The position numbers and the translations under genes are program-made. The notes beneath the pieces were generated by a model. The model did no database searches, had not been told where the DNA came from, and was given only the letters and a program-made list of their open reading frames with translations. A DNA stretch of 64,000 nucleotides from Paractinoplanes brasiliensis (GTDB lineage: Bacteria; Actinomycetota; Actinomycetes; Mycobacteriales; Micromonosporaceae). The DNA is taken from positions 2,172,001 through 2,236,000 of the forward strand of contig NZ_SNWR01000001.1 of NCBI RefSeq assembly GCF_004362215.1. Reading direction: 5' to 3'. Of this stretch, positions 43,090-51,133 are shown piece by piece; position 1 is the first letter of the stretch, and every line of letters begins with the position of its first letter.

Positions 43090-43270
43090 CGCCGATAGGT
43101 TGATCCGGTTGGTTCGGTCCGCAGCCACTCCCCCTGGTGGCGCCGGCCAACGCCGCCGAATCGATTGAGCCGGGGAACCACGTTCCCGGGGCGAATCCGC
43201 GTCAGCGCGGTAGGGCCTTCTTCCCGCCCGAGCCCGTCAGCTGACCCGGTAGGCGGCCAGGCGGAAGAAA
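43090..43270 (+). ncRNA. c-di-AMP riboswitch (ydaO/yuaA)
   Basis: The leader of the NlpC/P60 gene holds the conserved ydaO segments in order: GATAGGTTGATCCGGTTGGT (43094-43113), GAGCCGGGGAACC (about 43167-43179), GGGGCGAATCC, a G-rich TAGGG, then CCCGAGCCCGTCAGCTGACC (43227-43246) and GGTAGGC. The RNA binds c-di-AMP and in actinobacteria switches off resuscitation and wall-hydrolase genes. Boundaries are approximate. Confidence 0.93.
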
Positions 43271-43282
43271 GGCCACTGACCG

Positions 43283-44245
43283 GTGCCCCACCCCCGTACG
43301 AGGCTTCGGGTCCTCGTCGTCGCGGCGATGGCTGCCGCGATCACCGGCTCCTTCCTGACGCCCGCGCAAGCGGCGCCGTCCGAGACGGAGCTCAAGAAAC
43401 AGATCGAGACGGCGTCCGACAAGCTCGAGGACGTCACCGAGCAGTACAACGCGATGAACGTGGCCCTGAAGAAGACCCAGGCCGACGCCAAGAAGCTGCA
43501 GGCGTCTCTGGCCCCCGCTCAGGCCGCGCTCAAGGTCGCGAGCGCCCAGGTCGGCAACCTGGCGACCACGTCCTACAAGCAGGGCCGGGTCGGACCGATG
43601 AGCGCGCTGCTGTCGGGCACACAGGACGGCCTCATGGACCGCATGAGCTACCTCGACATGCTGACCCGGGCCAACCAGCGCGACATCGACACGTACACCG
43701 AGGCGACGCAGAGCTTCAACGAGCGTCAGGCCGCCCTCAAGGCGACCCAGACCAAGCAGACCGCCCAGCTGCGGGCGCTGTCGACGCAGAAGGCGGCGAT
43801 CCAGAAGGACCTCAAGAAGCTCTTCGAGATGCGTGAGGTCGCGTTCGGCCAGGCGCAGGAGTCGGGCAGCAAGTACGACGGCCCGATCCCGGAGATCTCC
43901 GGCAAGGCCGGCATCGCTGTCACGTTCGCGTACAACCAGATCGGCAAGCCGTACCTGTTCGGCGCGGGCGGTCCGGGCAGCTACGACTGCTCCGGCCTGA
44001 CCTCGGCGGCGTGGCGGGCGGCGGGCAAGTCGCTGACGCACCAGACCAAGTCGCAGTGGAGCGAGACCAAACGCATCAGCCGCGACGACCTGAAGCCGGG
44101 CGACCTGGTGTTCTATCGCAGCCTCGGGCACGTGGCGATCTACGTCGGCGACGGTCAGATCATCGACGCGCCGCGCGCCGGCACGGTGGTCAAGAAGCGC
44201 ACGATCAACATCATGACCCCGTACGGGTACGGACGAGTCGTCTAG
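43283..44245 (+). CDS. NlpC/P60 cell-wall hydrolase (RipA-like)
   Basis: A 320-residue secreted peptidoglycan endopeptidase: signal peptide (LRVLVVAAMAAAITGSFLTP, cleavage near AQA-A), a long coiled coil (about 35-195), then a C-terminal NlpC/P60 domain with the catalytic Cys in YDCSGLTSAAW, His in SLGHVAIYVG, and a third polar residue near IIDAPR. It cuts D-Glu-mDAP bonds in the wall. GTG 43283 follows GAAAGG. Controlled by the riboswitch in front. Confidence 0.94.
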   Translation: MPHPRTRLRVLVVAAMAAAITGSFLTPAQAAPSETELKKQIETASDKLEDVTEQYNAMNVALKKTQADAKKLQASLAPAQAALKVASAQVGNLATTSYKQGRVGPMSALLSGTQDGLMDRMSYLDMLTRANQRDIDTYTEATQSFNERQAALKATQTKQTAQLRALSTQKAAIQKDLKKLFEMREVAFGQAQESGSKYDGPIPEISGKAGIAVTFAYNQIGKPYLFGAGGPGSYDCSGLTSAAWRAAGKSLTHQTKSQWSETKRISRDDLKPGDLVFYRSLGHVAIYVGDGQIIDAPRAGTVVKKRTINIMTPYGYGRVV

Positions 44246-44260
44246 GGCCCACGCACGGAG

Positions 44261-44291
44261 AAGGCCGGTACCCGACTCGGGTACCGGCCTT
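44261..44291. terminator. Intrinsic terminator between NlpC/P60 and sigma gene
   Basis: AAGGCCGGTACCCG and CGGGTACCGGCCTT form a perfect 14-bp stem with an ACT loop, 15 bp past the hydrolase stop and 40 bp from the converging sigma gene's end. A and T flanks let it work in both directions. Confidence 0.88.
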
Positions 44292-44331
44292 TCGCGTCTG
44301 TGAGTAACGGGGGGTGATGCGGGGTGGAACG

Positions 44332-45333
44332 TCAGGCGGCCTGCAGGCCCTCGGCCCGGGCCAGCTCGCGCAGCCGGCCGAGCGCCTGGATCTCGAGCTG
44401 GCGGATCCGCTCGCGGCTCAGCGAGAACCGCGAGGCCACCTCGGTCAGCGAGTGCTCGCGGCCGTCCTCGAGGCCGTAGCGGGCCCGCATGATGCCGGCC
44501 GACCGGTCGTCGAGGTGGTTGAGCAGCCCCTCGATGCGCTGGCGCTCCAGGGCGGTCAGCACGATCTCTTCCGGTGACGGGGCGTCGCTGTCGGCGACCA
44601 GGTCACCGAGGTTGGTGTCGCCGTCGTCGCCGACCGGGGTGTCGAGCGACACCGTGTCCTGGGCCCAGCGGGTGAGCTCGTTGACGCGCTCGACGGTCAC
44701 GCCGAGAGCGGCCGCCACCTGCTCGGGCTCGGGGTCGCCGCCGAGCTCACGGACGAGCTGGCGGGTCACGTTACGCATCCGGTTGACGTCCTCGACCAGG
44801 TGGACGGGCAGGCGCACGGTGCGCTCCTGCTGGGCGATGGCCCGGCTGATCGCCTGGCGCACCCACCAGGTGGCGTACGTCGAGAACTTGTAGCCGCGCT
44901 CGTAGTCGAACTTCTCGACGGCGCGGACGAGACCGGTGTTGCCCTCCTGGATCAGGTCGAGCATCGGCATGCCGGAACGCACGTAGCGCCGGGCGATCGA
45001 CACCACCAGTCGCAGGTTGGCCCGGATGAACAGGTCCTTGGCCTTCTGGCCCTCGGAGACCAGGCGCTCCAGTTCCTCCCGGCTCACACCGCGCCGGACC
45101 TCGCCGCTGTCGAGCAGGTGCTCGGCATAGAGGCCCGCCTCGATTGCCTTGGAGAGCTCGACCTCCCGTGCGGCGTCCAGCAGCGGAGTCCGGGAGATCT
45201 CGTGCAGGTAGACGCCAACGAGGTCGCGCTCCTCGGCGACCTGGTCGGTCCGCATCACGGTGTTCTTCTCCACGTTGCCCACGGTCCCCTCATTGCCTTC
45301 ACTAACCCCGTTACGGGCGATACCTGTATCCAT
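44332..45333 (-). CDS. RNA polymerase sigma-70 factor (SigB/HrdB-like, group 2)
   Basis: A 333-residue sigma factor with regions 1.2 (DLVGVYLHEISRTPLLDAAR), 2 (DLIQEGNTGLVRAVEKFDYE, YATWWVRQAISRAI), 3 (LVEDVNRMRNVTRQLVRELG) and 4 (HSLTEVASRFSLSRERIRQL). Short N-terminus without region 1.1 and overall length place it with the HrdB-like principal/group-2 sigmas of actinobacteria. ATG 45333 follows GGGGAGGA. Confidence 0.93.
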   Translation of the reverse strand: MDTGIARNGVSEGNEGTVGNVEKNTVMRTDQVAEERDLVGVYLHEISRTPLLDAAREVELSKAIEAGLYAEHLLDSGEVRRGVSREELERLVSEGQKAKDLFIRANLRLVVSIARRYVRSGMPMLDLIQEGNTGLVRAVEKFDYERGYKFSTYATWWVRQAISRAIAQQERTVRLPVHLVEDVNRMRNVTRQLVRELGGDPEPEQVAAALGVTVERVNELTRWAQDTVSLDTPVGDDGDTNLGDLVADSDAPSPEEIVLTALERQRIEGLLNHLDDRSAGIMRARYGLEDGREHSLTEVASRFSLSRERIRQLEIQALGRLRELARAEGLQAA

Positions 45334-45912
45334 CAGTTCCTCCCCGTAACGTCCGCAGTTCGCACATTGCGGTTACTGGCATCTACACAACAATTGGCTG
45401 CCTGTACTGATTCCGGCTGGTGGATCGAAAGTGTCACGAATGCCTGGGGGAAGGCTGAGAGCCGCATGCGTACTTCCTGTACAGGGCTTTCGTGCCCGGT
45501 GGCTCGTGCCATCCGGCATTCGGTCGCGCGACCGGTGGCGGTCGCTCCGACAGAGGCATACCCGTTGCAAGTCTCATGACACCATCGGCCCCTCGTCCCT
45601 CACAGCGACGCCCATCACCAATGACCTTGGGACGTCCGTCACCACCCAGTACGTTGCTTGGGCGCGCCAGGTTCATGTGCTGGATCGACAGCTTCGGGCC
45701 GGGCTTGAAACAAAAGACACCACAAAAAGATCCCGACGCACCACCGAAACGGGACCACCTGCCACAATGCGGCACGCGGCAGCGCAGATCACTAGCCCAC
45801 CCGGGTGACCTCCCTGCGAGTGACGCCCCTCTGACAACGGTTCGGCGCCGGCGCCCCATCCGGATGTTGAGGTGACGAACAACACAGTGCTGATGATCGC
45901 GGGAGGGGCACG
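45334..45912. other. Intergenic region upstream of the sigma gene
   Basis: About 580 bp between two divergently read genes. It holds the promoter of the sigma factor gene on the left. The frames present have skewed, low-quality composition, and I see no repeat or RNA. The stretch is somewhat more A+T-rich around 45700-45760. Confidence 0.5.
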
Positions 45913-46617
45913 ATGGGCGTCATGGGGAACGGGCGCACGGCTCTGATCACGGGTGGAACGGGTGGCCTCGGGGTCGCCGTAGTGACGGCCTTCATCGCCG
46001 AGGGGTGGCGTGTGGTCACCCCCGTACGCGCCGGGTCGGTCGGCAAACTGCCCGAGGGGGCCGTGCCTTTGGTGGCCGATCTCACCGATGAGACGGAAGT
46101 CACCACGGCCGTCACCGCCGCCGTGACAGCGCGGGGCCCCGAGGCGCCGTTGCGCGCGGTGATCAACCTGGTCGGCGGGTTCGCCACCGGCCCCCTGATC
46201 GCGGACGCTCCGTACGCGGGGCTCGTGGCACAGCTCGACCAGAATCTGCGCCCGACCTATCTCGTCACCCAGGCCGCCCTGCCCCACCTCGTCGAGGCCG
46301 GCGGCGGCAGCATCGTCTGCGTGTCCTCCCGTACGGCGTTGTCGCCCTTCCCCGGCGGCTCGGCGTACGCGATTTCCAAGGCCGCCGTGCTCGCCTTCGC
46401 CGCCTCGGTCGCCGTGGAGTACAGGTCGAAGAACGTGCGCTGCAACACGGTGCTGCCCAGCGTGATAGACACCCCGGTCAACCGGGCCGCGATGCCCGAC
46501 GCCGACTTCGGCAAGTGGGTGCGCCCCGAGCAGATCGCGCCCACGATCCTGTTCCTGGCGTCGGAGGCGTCCGCGCCCACCAGCGGCGCCCAGATCCCGG
46601 TGTACGGCCGGGCGTAA
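45913..46617 (+). CDS. Short-chain dehydrogenase/reductase
   Basis: A 234-residue SDR: cofactor motif TGGTGGLG near the N-terminus (residues 14-21), INLVGGFATG (NAG-type motif as NLVGG), catalytic Ser in CVSSRTAL, YAISK (Tyr-x-x-x-Lys). The acidic or basic cofactor-selecting residue after beta2 is VRAGS, which hints at NADP(H). The substrate is unknown. It stops 5 bp from the converging kinase gene. Confidence 0.92.
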   Translation: MGVMGNGRTALITGGTGGLGVAVVTAFIAEGWRVVTPVRAGSVGKLPEGAVPLVADLTDETEVTTAVTAAVTARGPEAPLRAVINLVGGFATGPLIADAPYAGLVAQLDQNLRPTYLVTQAALPHLVEAGGGSIVCVSSRTALSPFPGGSAYAISKAAVLAFAASVAVEYRSKNVRCNTVLPSVIDTPVNRAAMPDADFGKWVRPEQIAPTILFLASEASAPTSGAQIPVYGRA

Positions 46618-46622
46618 CGGGC

Positions 46623-47339
46623 TCAGAGCGTCTCGGTGAACTGCTCACCGGCCACGGCCAGAGCGGCCACGAGCGGGCCGCCGGCGACGATCATGCTGCG
46701 CACCGAGTGGCCCGGATCGGGCGCCGCCCGCCCGGCCAGGTGCGCGTGGATCGCCGCGGACACCTGGTCGGGGGTGCCGTTCGCGTCGATCACCACGAAC
46801 GTCGCGAACTCGGGCAAGGAGTAATAGGCGGCGCGCGCCGCGGCCAGGTAGTCCAGCGTCTCGCTGTCGTAGCCCCGAGCGTCGATCCGGTCGCGAGCCA
46901 CCTGCGGGTCGACGTCGAGGAAGAACGTGACGTCGGGGGCGCGGAACAACCGGTAGGCCAGTCGCGCGCGGCGCTCGGCGGCCGGTTTCGCCGACCGGGC
47001 CCGCAGGCTCGCGTACTGACAGAAGGCGTAGCGGTCCATCACGACCGTGCCGCCGGTGACCGCACGGCGCAGAAGCGTGCGCAGAATGGCCAGCCAGCGC
47101 AGCACCGACTCGACGGCGAGCATGCCGCGGCGGCCGAGCAGAGCGTCGCCGTCGCTCTTGCCGAAAAGCCGGGCCAGGCGCCCGAACCAGTGGCGGCCGC
47201 CCGCGTTGCGGCGATAGGCGGCACGCACACCCGCGGCGCTCAACTCGCGTGCCAGGCGGTGGGCCTGAGTGGTCTTGCCCGAGCCGTCTATGCCGACCAG
47301 GGCGATCATGCCGGGGGCCGGAACCCTGCCGTGCGTCAT
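46623..47339 (-). CDS. tmk: Thymidylate-kinase-like P-loop protein
   Basis: A 238-residue TMK-type kinase: P-loop LVGIDGSGKTTQAHRLA, DRY motif (VVMDRYAFCQYASLRARSAK), and the LID-type VTFFLDVDPQVARDRIDARG. True thymidylate kinases phosphorylate dTMP to dTDP, but this one has a longer C-terminus and a distinct DR-loop, so it may be a paralogue for other nucleotides. ATG 47339; upstream frame is not coding. Confidence 0.78.
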   Translation of the reverse strand: MTHGRVPAPGMIALVGIDGSGKTTQAHRLARELSAAGVRAAYRRNAGGRHWFGRLARLFGKSDGDALLGRRGMLAVESVLRWLAILRTLLRRAVTGGTVVMDRYAFCQYASLRARSAKPAAERRARLAYRLFRAPDVTFFLDVDPQVARDRIDARGYDSETLDYLAAARAAYYSLPEFATFVVIDANGTPDQVSAAIHAHLAGRAAPDPGHSVRSMIVAGGPLVAALAVAGEQFTETL

Positions 47340-47509
47340 GCCATCCAACGGTAACGGGCGGGCGCACGCGCTGTTCTCAAGCGAACGGCGGGTCCGGCGT
47401 ACCAAAATGGGGTTTTGTCCGGTGATTCGCAGGGGTGGCGATTCAATCAGAGGCGGCCCGGGTAGTCGTATCCGACATCGAACCGCACACGTCGACAGGG
47501 GGAAACACC

Positions 47510-48091
47510 ATGCCGCACCGGGTGGACGAGGGGCTGGCGGGGACACTCAAGATGGTCGCCTCCACCTTGAAGAGCGCCGGCATACCGTTCGCCCTCGGCG
47601 GCAGTTTCGCGGTCTACGCGCACGGCGGGCACTCCAGCGACCACGACGTCGACTTCCTGCTGCGTGAGCAGGACAAGGACCAGGCCCTGGCCGAGCTGGC
47701 CAAGGTCGGCTTCCGCACCGAGCAGCCGCCGGAGGACTGGCTGGTCAAGGTCTACGACGAGGACCGGATGGTGGACCTCATCTATCGGCCTGTCGAGACG
47801 CCGGTGACCGACGAGACCCTCAACGACACCGAGCAGATCTCGGTCGAGGCGATCTACATGCCGGTGCTGTCGGCGACCCAGCTGATGGTGCACAAACTGC
47901 TCAGCTACAGCCAGCACTACTGCGACTTCGCGACCGGGCTGCCGGTGGCGCGGTCGCTGCGCGAGCTGATCGACTGGCCGCGGGTGCGCCGCGAGACCGA
48001 GAAATCACCGTACGCCGAGGCCTTCCTCATCCTGCTGGACCGGCTGGACGTCGTGCCGTTCCCGAACGACGAGGAAGCACTCGCAAGCTGA
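47510..48091 (+). CDS. Nucleotidyltransferase-fold protein (MNT-like)
   Basis: A 193-residue protein: GIPFALGGSFAVYAHGGHSS followed by DHDVDFLL, the pol-beta nucleotidyltransferase motif hG[GS]x(9-13)Dh[DE]h. The rest is helical (VLSATQLMVHKLLSYSQHYC). Such proteins can act as antitoxin-like nucleotidyltransferases or tRNA-modifiers; no toxin gene is adjacent. ATG 47510 follows GGGGGAAAC. Confidence 0.87.
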   Translation: MPHRVDEGLAGTLKMVASTLKSAGIPFALGGSFAVYAHGGHSSDHDVDFLLREQDKDQALAELAKVGFRTEQPPEDWLVKVYDEDRMVDLIYRPVETPVTDETLNDTEQISVEAIYMPVLSATQLMVHKLLSYSQHYCDFATGLPVARSLRELIDWPRVRRETEKSPYAEAFLILLDRLDVVPFPNDEEALAS

Positions 48092-48108
48092 CGACGAGAG
48101 GGTTGGCG

Positions 48109-48357
48109 ATGAGCACCGACACCGATCTCGAGGCCGAGATCCAGCGCCTGCTGGCCGAGCACGACCGGATAGCCGAGCAGGGCATCACCGTGCAGCGCCG
48201 GGACCACCTGATCGTGCTCGGCGGCGAGGTGGAGAGCGCGCAGCGCCGCGACGAGATCTGCAAGCAGATCTCCAGCCACTTCCCGGACGTGCAGATCACG
48301 TGCGACATCGGGATCACCCGGGCCCAGGCGCCCAGCGAGGTGGAGGAGATTTCATGA
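48109..48357 (+). CDS. Small BON-like domain protein
   Basis: An 82-residue protein (LEAEIQRLLAEHDRIAEQGI, TVQRRDHLIVLGGEVESAQR, ICKQISSHFPDVQITCDIGI) with the alpha-beta-beta-alpha-beta pattern of a BON domain, which binds membranes or phospholipids. It overlaps the phosphoesterase by four bases (ATGA), so they are coupled. Confidence 0.75.
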   Translation: MSTDTDLEAEIQRLLAEHDRIAEQGITVQRRDHLIVLGGEVESAQRRDEICKQISSHFPDVQITCDIGITRAQAPSEVEEIS

Positions 48358-49100
48358 TCCGGATCGCCGCCGTGGGCGACGTTCATGTGGACAAGGACGT
48401 GGTGGGCCGCTACCGGCCCGCCCTCGAGGAACTGCCCGAGCGGGCCGACGTGCTGCTGGTGGCCGGGGACCTGACCCGGCACGGCACCCCTGAGGAGGCC
48501 CGCTGCTTCGCACAGGAGTTCGGCGGGCTGGCCGTGCCGGTGGTGGTCGTGCTGGGCAACCACGACCACCAGAGCGACCAGCAGGACGAGGTCACCGAGG
48601 TGCTGACCGGCGCCGGGATCACCGTGCTGGAGGGCGCGGCGACCGTGCTGGAGGTCCGCGGGCAGCGGCTCGGCGTCGCCGGCACCAAAGGCTTCGGCGG
48701 CGGGTTCGCCGGGGCCTGCGCGAGCAACTTCGGCGAGCGCGAGATGAAGGACTTCGTCGGCACCACCGAACGGTTCGCCACCGTACTGGAAAACGCCCTG
48801 AACTCGGTGGAGTGCGATGCGCTGGTGGCGCTCACGCACTACGCCCCGGTACCCGAGACGCTGGTCGGCGAGCCGCTCGAGATCTACCCGTTCCTCGGCT
48901 GTTACCAGCTCGGACGGGCCATCGACGCGGCCCCGACGGCACTCGCCCTGCACGGGCACGCCCACCACGGTTCGGAGCGCGGCCGTACGCCCGGAGGGGT
49001 GCCCGTCCGCAACGTCGCCCACCCGGTGATCAAGCAGGCGTACAACGTCTACCAGTTGCTCTCCGATGAGGCCGACGCGGAACTTGTGGGCGCTCGATAA
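48354..49100 (+). CDS. Calcineurin-like metallophosphoesterase
   Basis: A 248-residue phosphoesterase with all five metal motifs: GDVHVDKD, GDLTRHG, GNHDH, LTHYAP and GHAHHG. The variant lacks extra domains, so the substrate (phosphodiester or nucleotide) is open. Coupled to the BON-like gene upstream. Confidence 0.92.
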   Translation: MIRIAAVGDVHVDKDVVGRYRPALEELPERADVLLVAGDLTRHGTPEEARCFAQEFGGLAVPVVVVLGNHDHQSDQQDEVTEVLTGAGITVLEGAATVLEVRGQRLGVAGTKGFGGGFAGACASNFGEREMKDFVGTTERFATVLENALNSVECDALVALTHYAPVPETLVGEPLEIYPFLGCYQLGRAIDAAPTALALHGHAHHGSERGRTPGGVPVRNVAHPVIKQAYNVYQLLSDEADAELVGAR

Positions 49101-49139
49101 CCAGGTTTCCGATTTTCGCGCACCGGGTATCGGATCTGC

Positions 49140-49283
49140 ATGGACCTAATCCTTTGGATTCTCGCAGTCATCCTGGTGGTCGCCGGTATCCTCGCGCTCT
49201 TCCGGCGGCAGCTGCTCTGGGGAATTGTGCTGATCATCGTCGGCCTCCTGGTGGGCCCCGGCGGCGTCAGCATCTTCACCTGA
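49140..49283 (+). CDS. GPGG-motif single-pass micro-protein
   Basis: A 47-residue membrane micro-protein (MDLILWILAVILVVAGILAL, then FRRQLLWGIVLIIVGLLVGP, GGVSIFT) with two hydrophobic helices and a final GPGG motif. Such GPGG-motif small transmembrane proteins are widespread in actinobacteria; role unknown. Its start is 40 bp past the phosphoesterase and a terminator follows. Confidence 0.75.
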   Translation: MDLILWILAVILVVAGILALFRRQLLWGIVLIIVGLLVGPGGVSIFT

Positions 49284-49322
49284 TCGGCCCCCCACATCCC
49301 GTATCCCTCCCCCACAACCCAC

Positions 49323-49355
49323 GAGCCGGGCCACCCCGAACGGGTGGCCCGGCTC
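49323..49355 (+). terminator. Intrinsic terminator
   Basis: GAGCCGGGCCACCC and GGGTGGCCCGGCTC form a perfect 14-bp stem with a 5-nt loop, then CGTTT. It is 40 bp past the micro-protein stop. Confidence 0.9.
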
Positions 49356-49453
49356 CGTTTGTCCGCTCTGCCACACTCGCCGTGCGATGCACCGATACTG
49401 ATCGCTGACTGAATCACTCGCGGAAATCATTCGATCTCTCGCGAGGAGTTCCG

Positions 49454-50335
49454 GTGGCCGAGGTCCATCACTTCACGTACGGCGCCTTCAACCCGCTCGC
49501 CGCCTTCCTGCTCGCCTTCCTGGGGTCGTTCTTCGGGCTGCTGAGCACGGCACGGGCCCGCGACGCCCGCACCCGCAGCCGTCGCAACCGCTGGCTGCTC
49601 ATCGGCGCGTTCGCCATCGGGGGCGGCGCGATCTGGCTCATGCACTTCGCCGCCATGCTCGGATTCGAGGTGCCGGCCAGCCCCGTACGCTTCGACGTGC
49701 CGATGACCGTGGGCAGCCTCGTCTGCGCCGTCTTCGCCGTCGGGGCCGGCCTGCTGATCGTCGGTCACGGCCGCCGGAGCCTGCCCAAGGTGCTCGCGGC
49801 CGGGACCCTGACGGGTGGCGGCGTGCTCGCCATGCACTACACCGGGATGCTCGGCATGCACGTGTCGGGCCGCATGCGCTACGACCTCACGCTGGTCGCG
49901 GCCTCGGCGATCATCGCAGTTGTCGCCTCCACGATCGCGCTCTGGTTCACCGTCTCGGTGCACGGCTGGGCGCCGATCAGCGGGGCCGCGGTCATCATGG
50001 CGATCGCGGTCTGCGGCATGCACTACACCGGGATGGCCGCCATGTCGGTGCACCTGGACCCGGGCATGCCCGGCGAGGTGACCGGGCTGCGGCCGCTCAC
50101 CATGATCGTGCCGATCACCGTGATCACGGCGGCCACGATCGTCGGGGTGGCGCTCAGCGCGCTGCAGGCGATGACCGAGGAGGAGTTCACCGACGGCGCC
50201 GGCACCCCGAGGCGCGGGGCGCACGCCGAGCCGGGCGCCAACCCCTGGTCGCTCAAGCAGGCCACGGTGGCCACCACGACCGTACGCCGGCCCTCGCCTC
50301 GCCCGGTTCCGATCCGCACACCCACCAACAGCTGA
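49454..50335 (+). CDS. MHYT-domain membrane protein
   Basis: A 293-residue membrane protein with seven helices and three MHYT-type motifs (LMHFAAM, AMHYTGM, GMHYTGM), which in the family coordinate copper and may sense O2, CO or NO. There is no GGDEF, EAL or kinase domain; the C-terminus is a ~60-residue cytoplasmic tail (HAEPGANPWSLKQATVATTT). GTG 49454 follows GAGGAG. Confidence 0.93.
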   Translation: MAEVHHFTYGAFNPLAAFLLAFLGSFFGLLSTARARDARTRSRRNRWLLIGAFAIGGGAIWLMHFAAMLGFEVPASPVRFDVPMTVGSLVCAVFAVGAGLLIVGHGRRSLPKVLAAGTLTGGGVLAMHYTGMLGMHVSGRMRYDLTLVAASAIIAVVASTIALWFTVSVHGWAPISGAAVIMAIAVCGMHYTGMAAMSVHLDPGMPGEVTGLRPLTMIVPITVITAATIVGVALSALQAMTEEEFTDGAGTPRRGAHAEPGANPWSLKQATVATTTVRRPSPRPVPIRTPTNS

Positions 50336-50355
50336 CACTCCGGTACGTTCTCGGC

Positions 50356-51087
50356 ATGGCGCCACGGATGCTGCTGTCGATGCCGTTGCACGCGATCACC
50401 GAGGTGTACGGCGAGGCCGGTCTTCGCGAGCGGTTCCTCCTCGAGCTCGAGACGTTCCCCGAGGCCGAGCGCGCGCAGCTGACCGGCGCGCTCGACCTGG
50501 CGGCCCGCCTGCACGCGGGCGACCGCCGGGTCCGCGAGCCCTACCTCAACCACCTGCTCCGGGTGGCCATCAGGATCATCAAGTACTACGGCGTACGGGA
50601 TGTCGATGTCCTGACCGCGGCCCTGCTGCACGACGCCGTGGAGGATCACCCGGCCGAGGTGGCCGGGCTGGCGCCGGACAGCGACGCCTCGGGCAGCCAC
50701 GCCGCGCTGACCGCCGCCGCCATCGCCGAGTTGTCCCGCCGCTTCGGCCCGCGGGTGGCCGAGCTCGTCCGGTCGGTCACCAACCCGGAGTACGACCCCG
50801 AGCGCGACCGCCACGAGCAGTACCGGGCGCACGTGGCGGCCAGCCTGGAGCGCGACCCGTGGGCCCGGGTGATCAAGGTCTCGGACTTCACCGACAACGG
50901 GGTGGGCGTGGTGCACACGACGCTCGACAAGGCCGTCCGGGCCGCCACGAAGTACCGCCCGCTCGTGCCCAAGCTGCGCGAGCTGGTGGGCCGGCCGGAC
51001 ACGCCGCTGTCGATCGCGGCCAAGGACCACATCATGGATCAGCTCGACCTGGCCGAGGAGAGATTCGCCGCGCTGCTGGACGATTGA
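50356..51087 (+). CDS. HD-domain hydrolase (SpoT-hydrolase-like)
   Basis: A 243-residue HD protein: EPYLNHLLRVAIRIIKYYGV, LLHDAVEDHPAEV (the HD pair), then VIKVSDFTDNGVG (conserved D), the order of the ppGpp hydrolase domain of RelA/SpoT. No synthetase domain is attached, so it may be a stand-alone hydrolase (Mesh1-like). The substrate is inferred. 20 bp after the MHYT gene. Confidence 0.82.
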   Translation: MAPRMLLSMPLHAITEVYGEAGLRERFLLELETFPEAERAQLTGALDLAARLHAGDRRVREPYLNHLLRVAIRIIKYYGVRDVDVLTAALLHDAVEDHPAEVAGLAPDSDASGSHAALTAAAIAELSRRFGPRVAELVRSVTNPEYDPERDRHEQYRAHVAASLERDPWARVIKVSDFTDNGVGVVHTTLDKAVRAATKYRPLVPKLRELVGRPDTPLSIAAKDHIMDQLDLAEERFAALLDD

Positions 51088-51133
51088 GGGCCGGCCGCCA
51101 CGACGCCGCGGCGCTCTCATTAGCCTGGTGAGC

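Noticed and set aside
45434..45875. Long open frames on both strands upstream of the sigma gene
   Set aside because: Composition is irregular, the frames overlap one another on both strands, and no RBS or family signature is seen.
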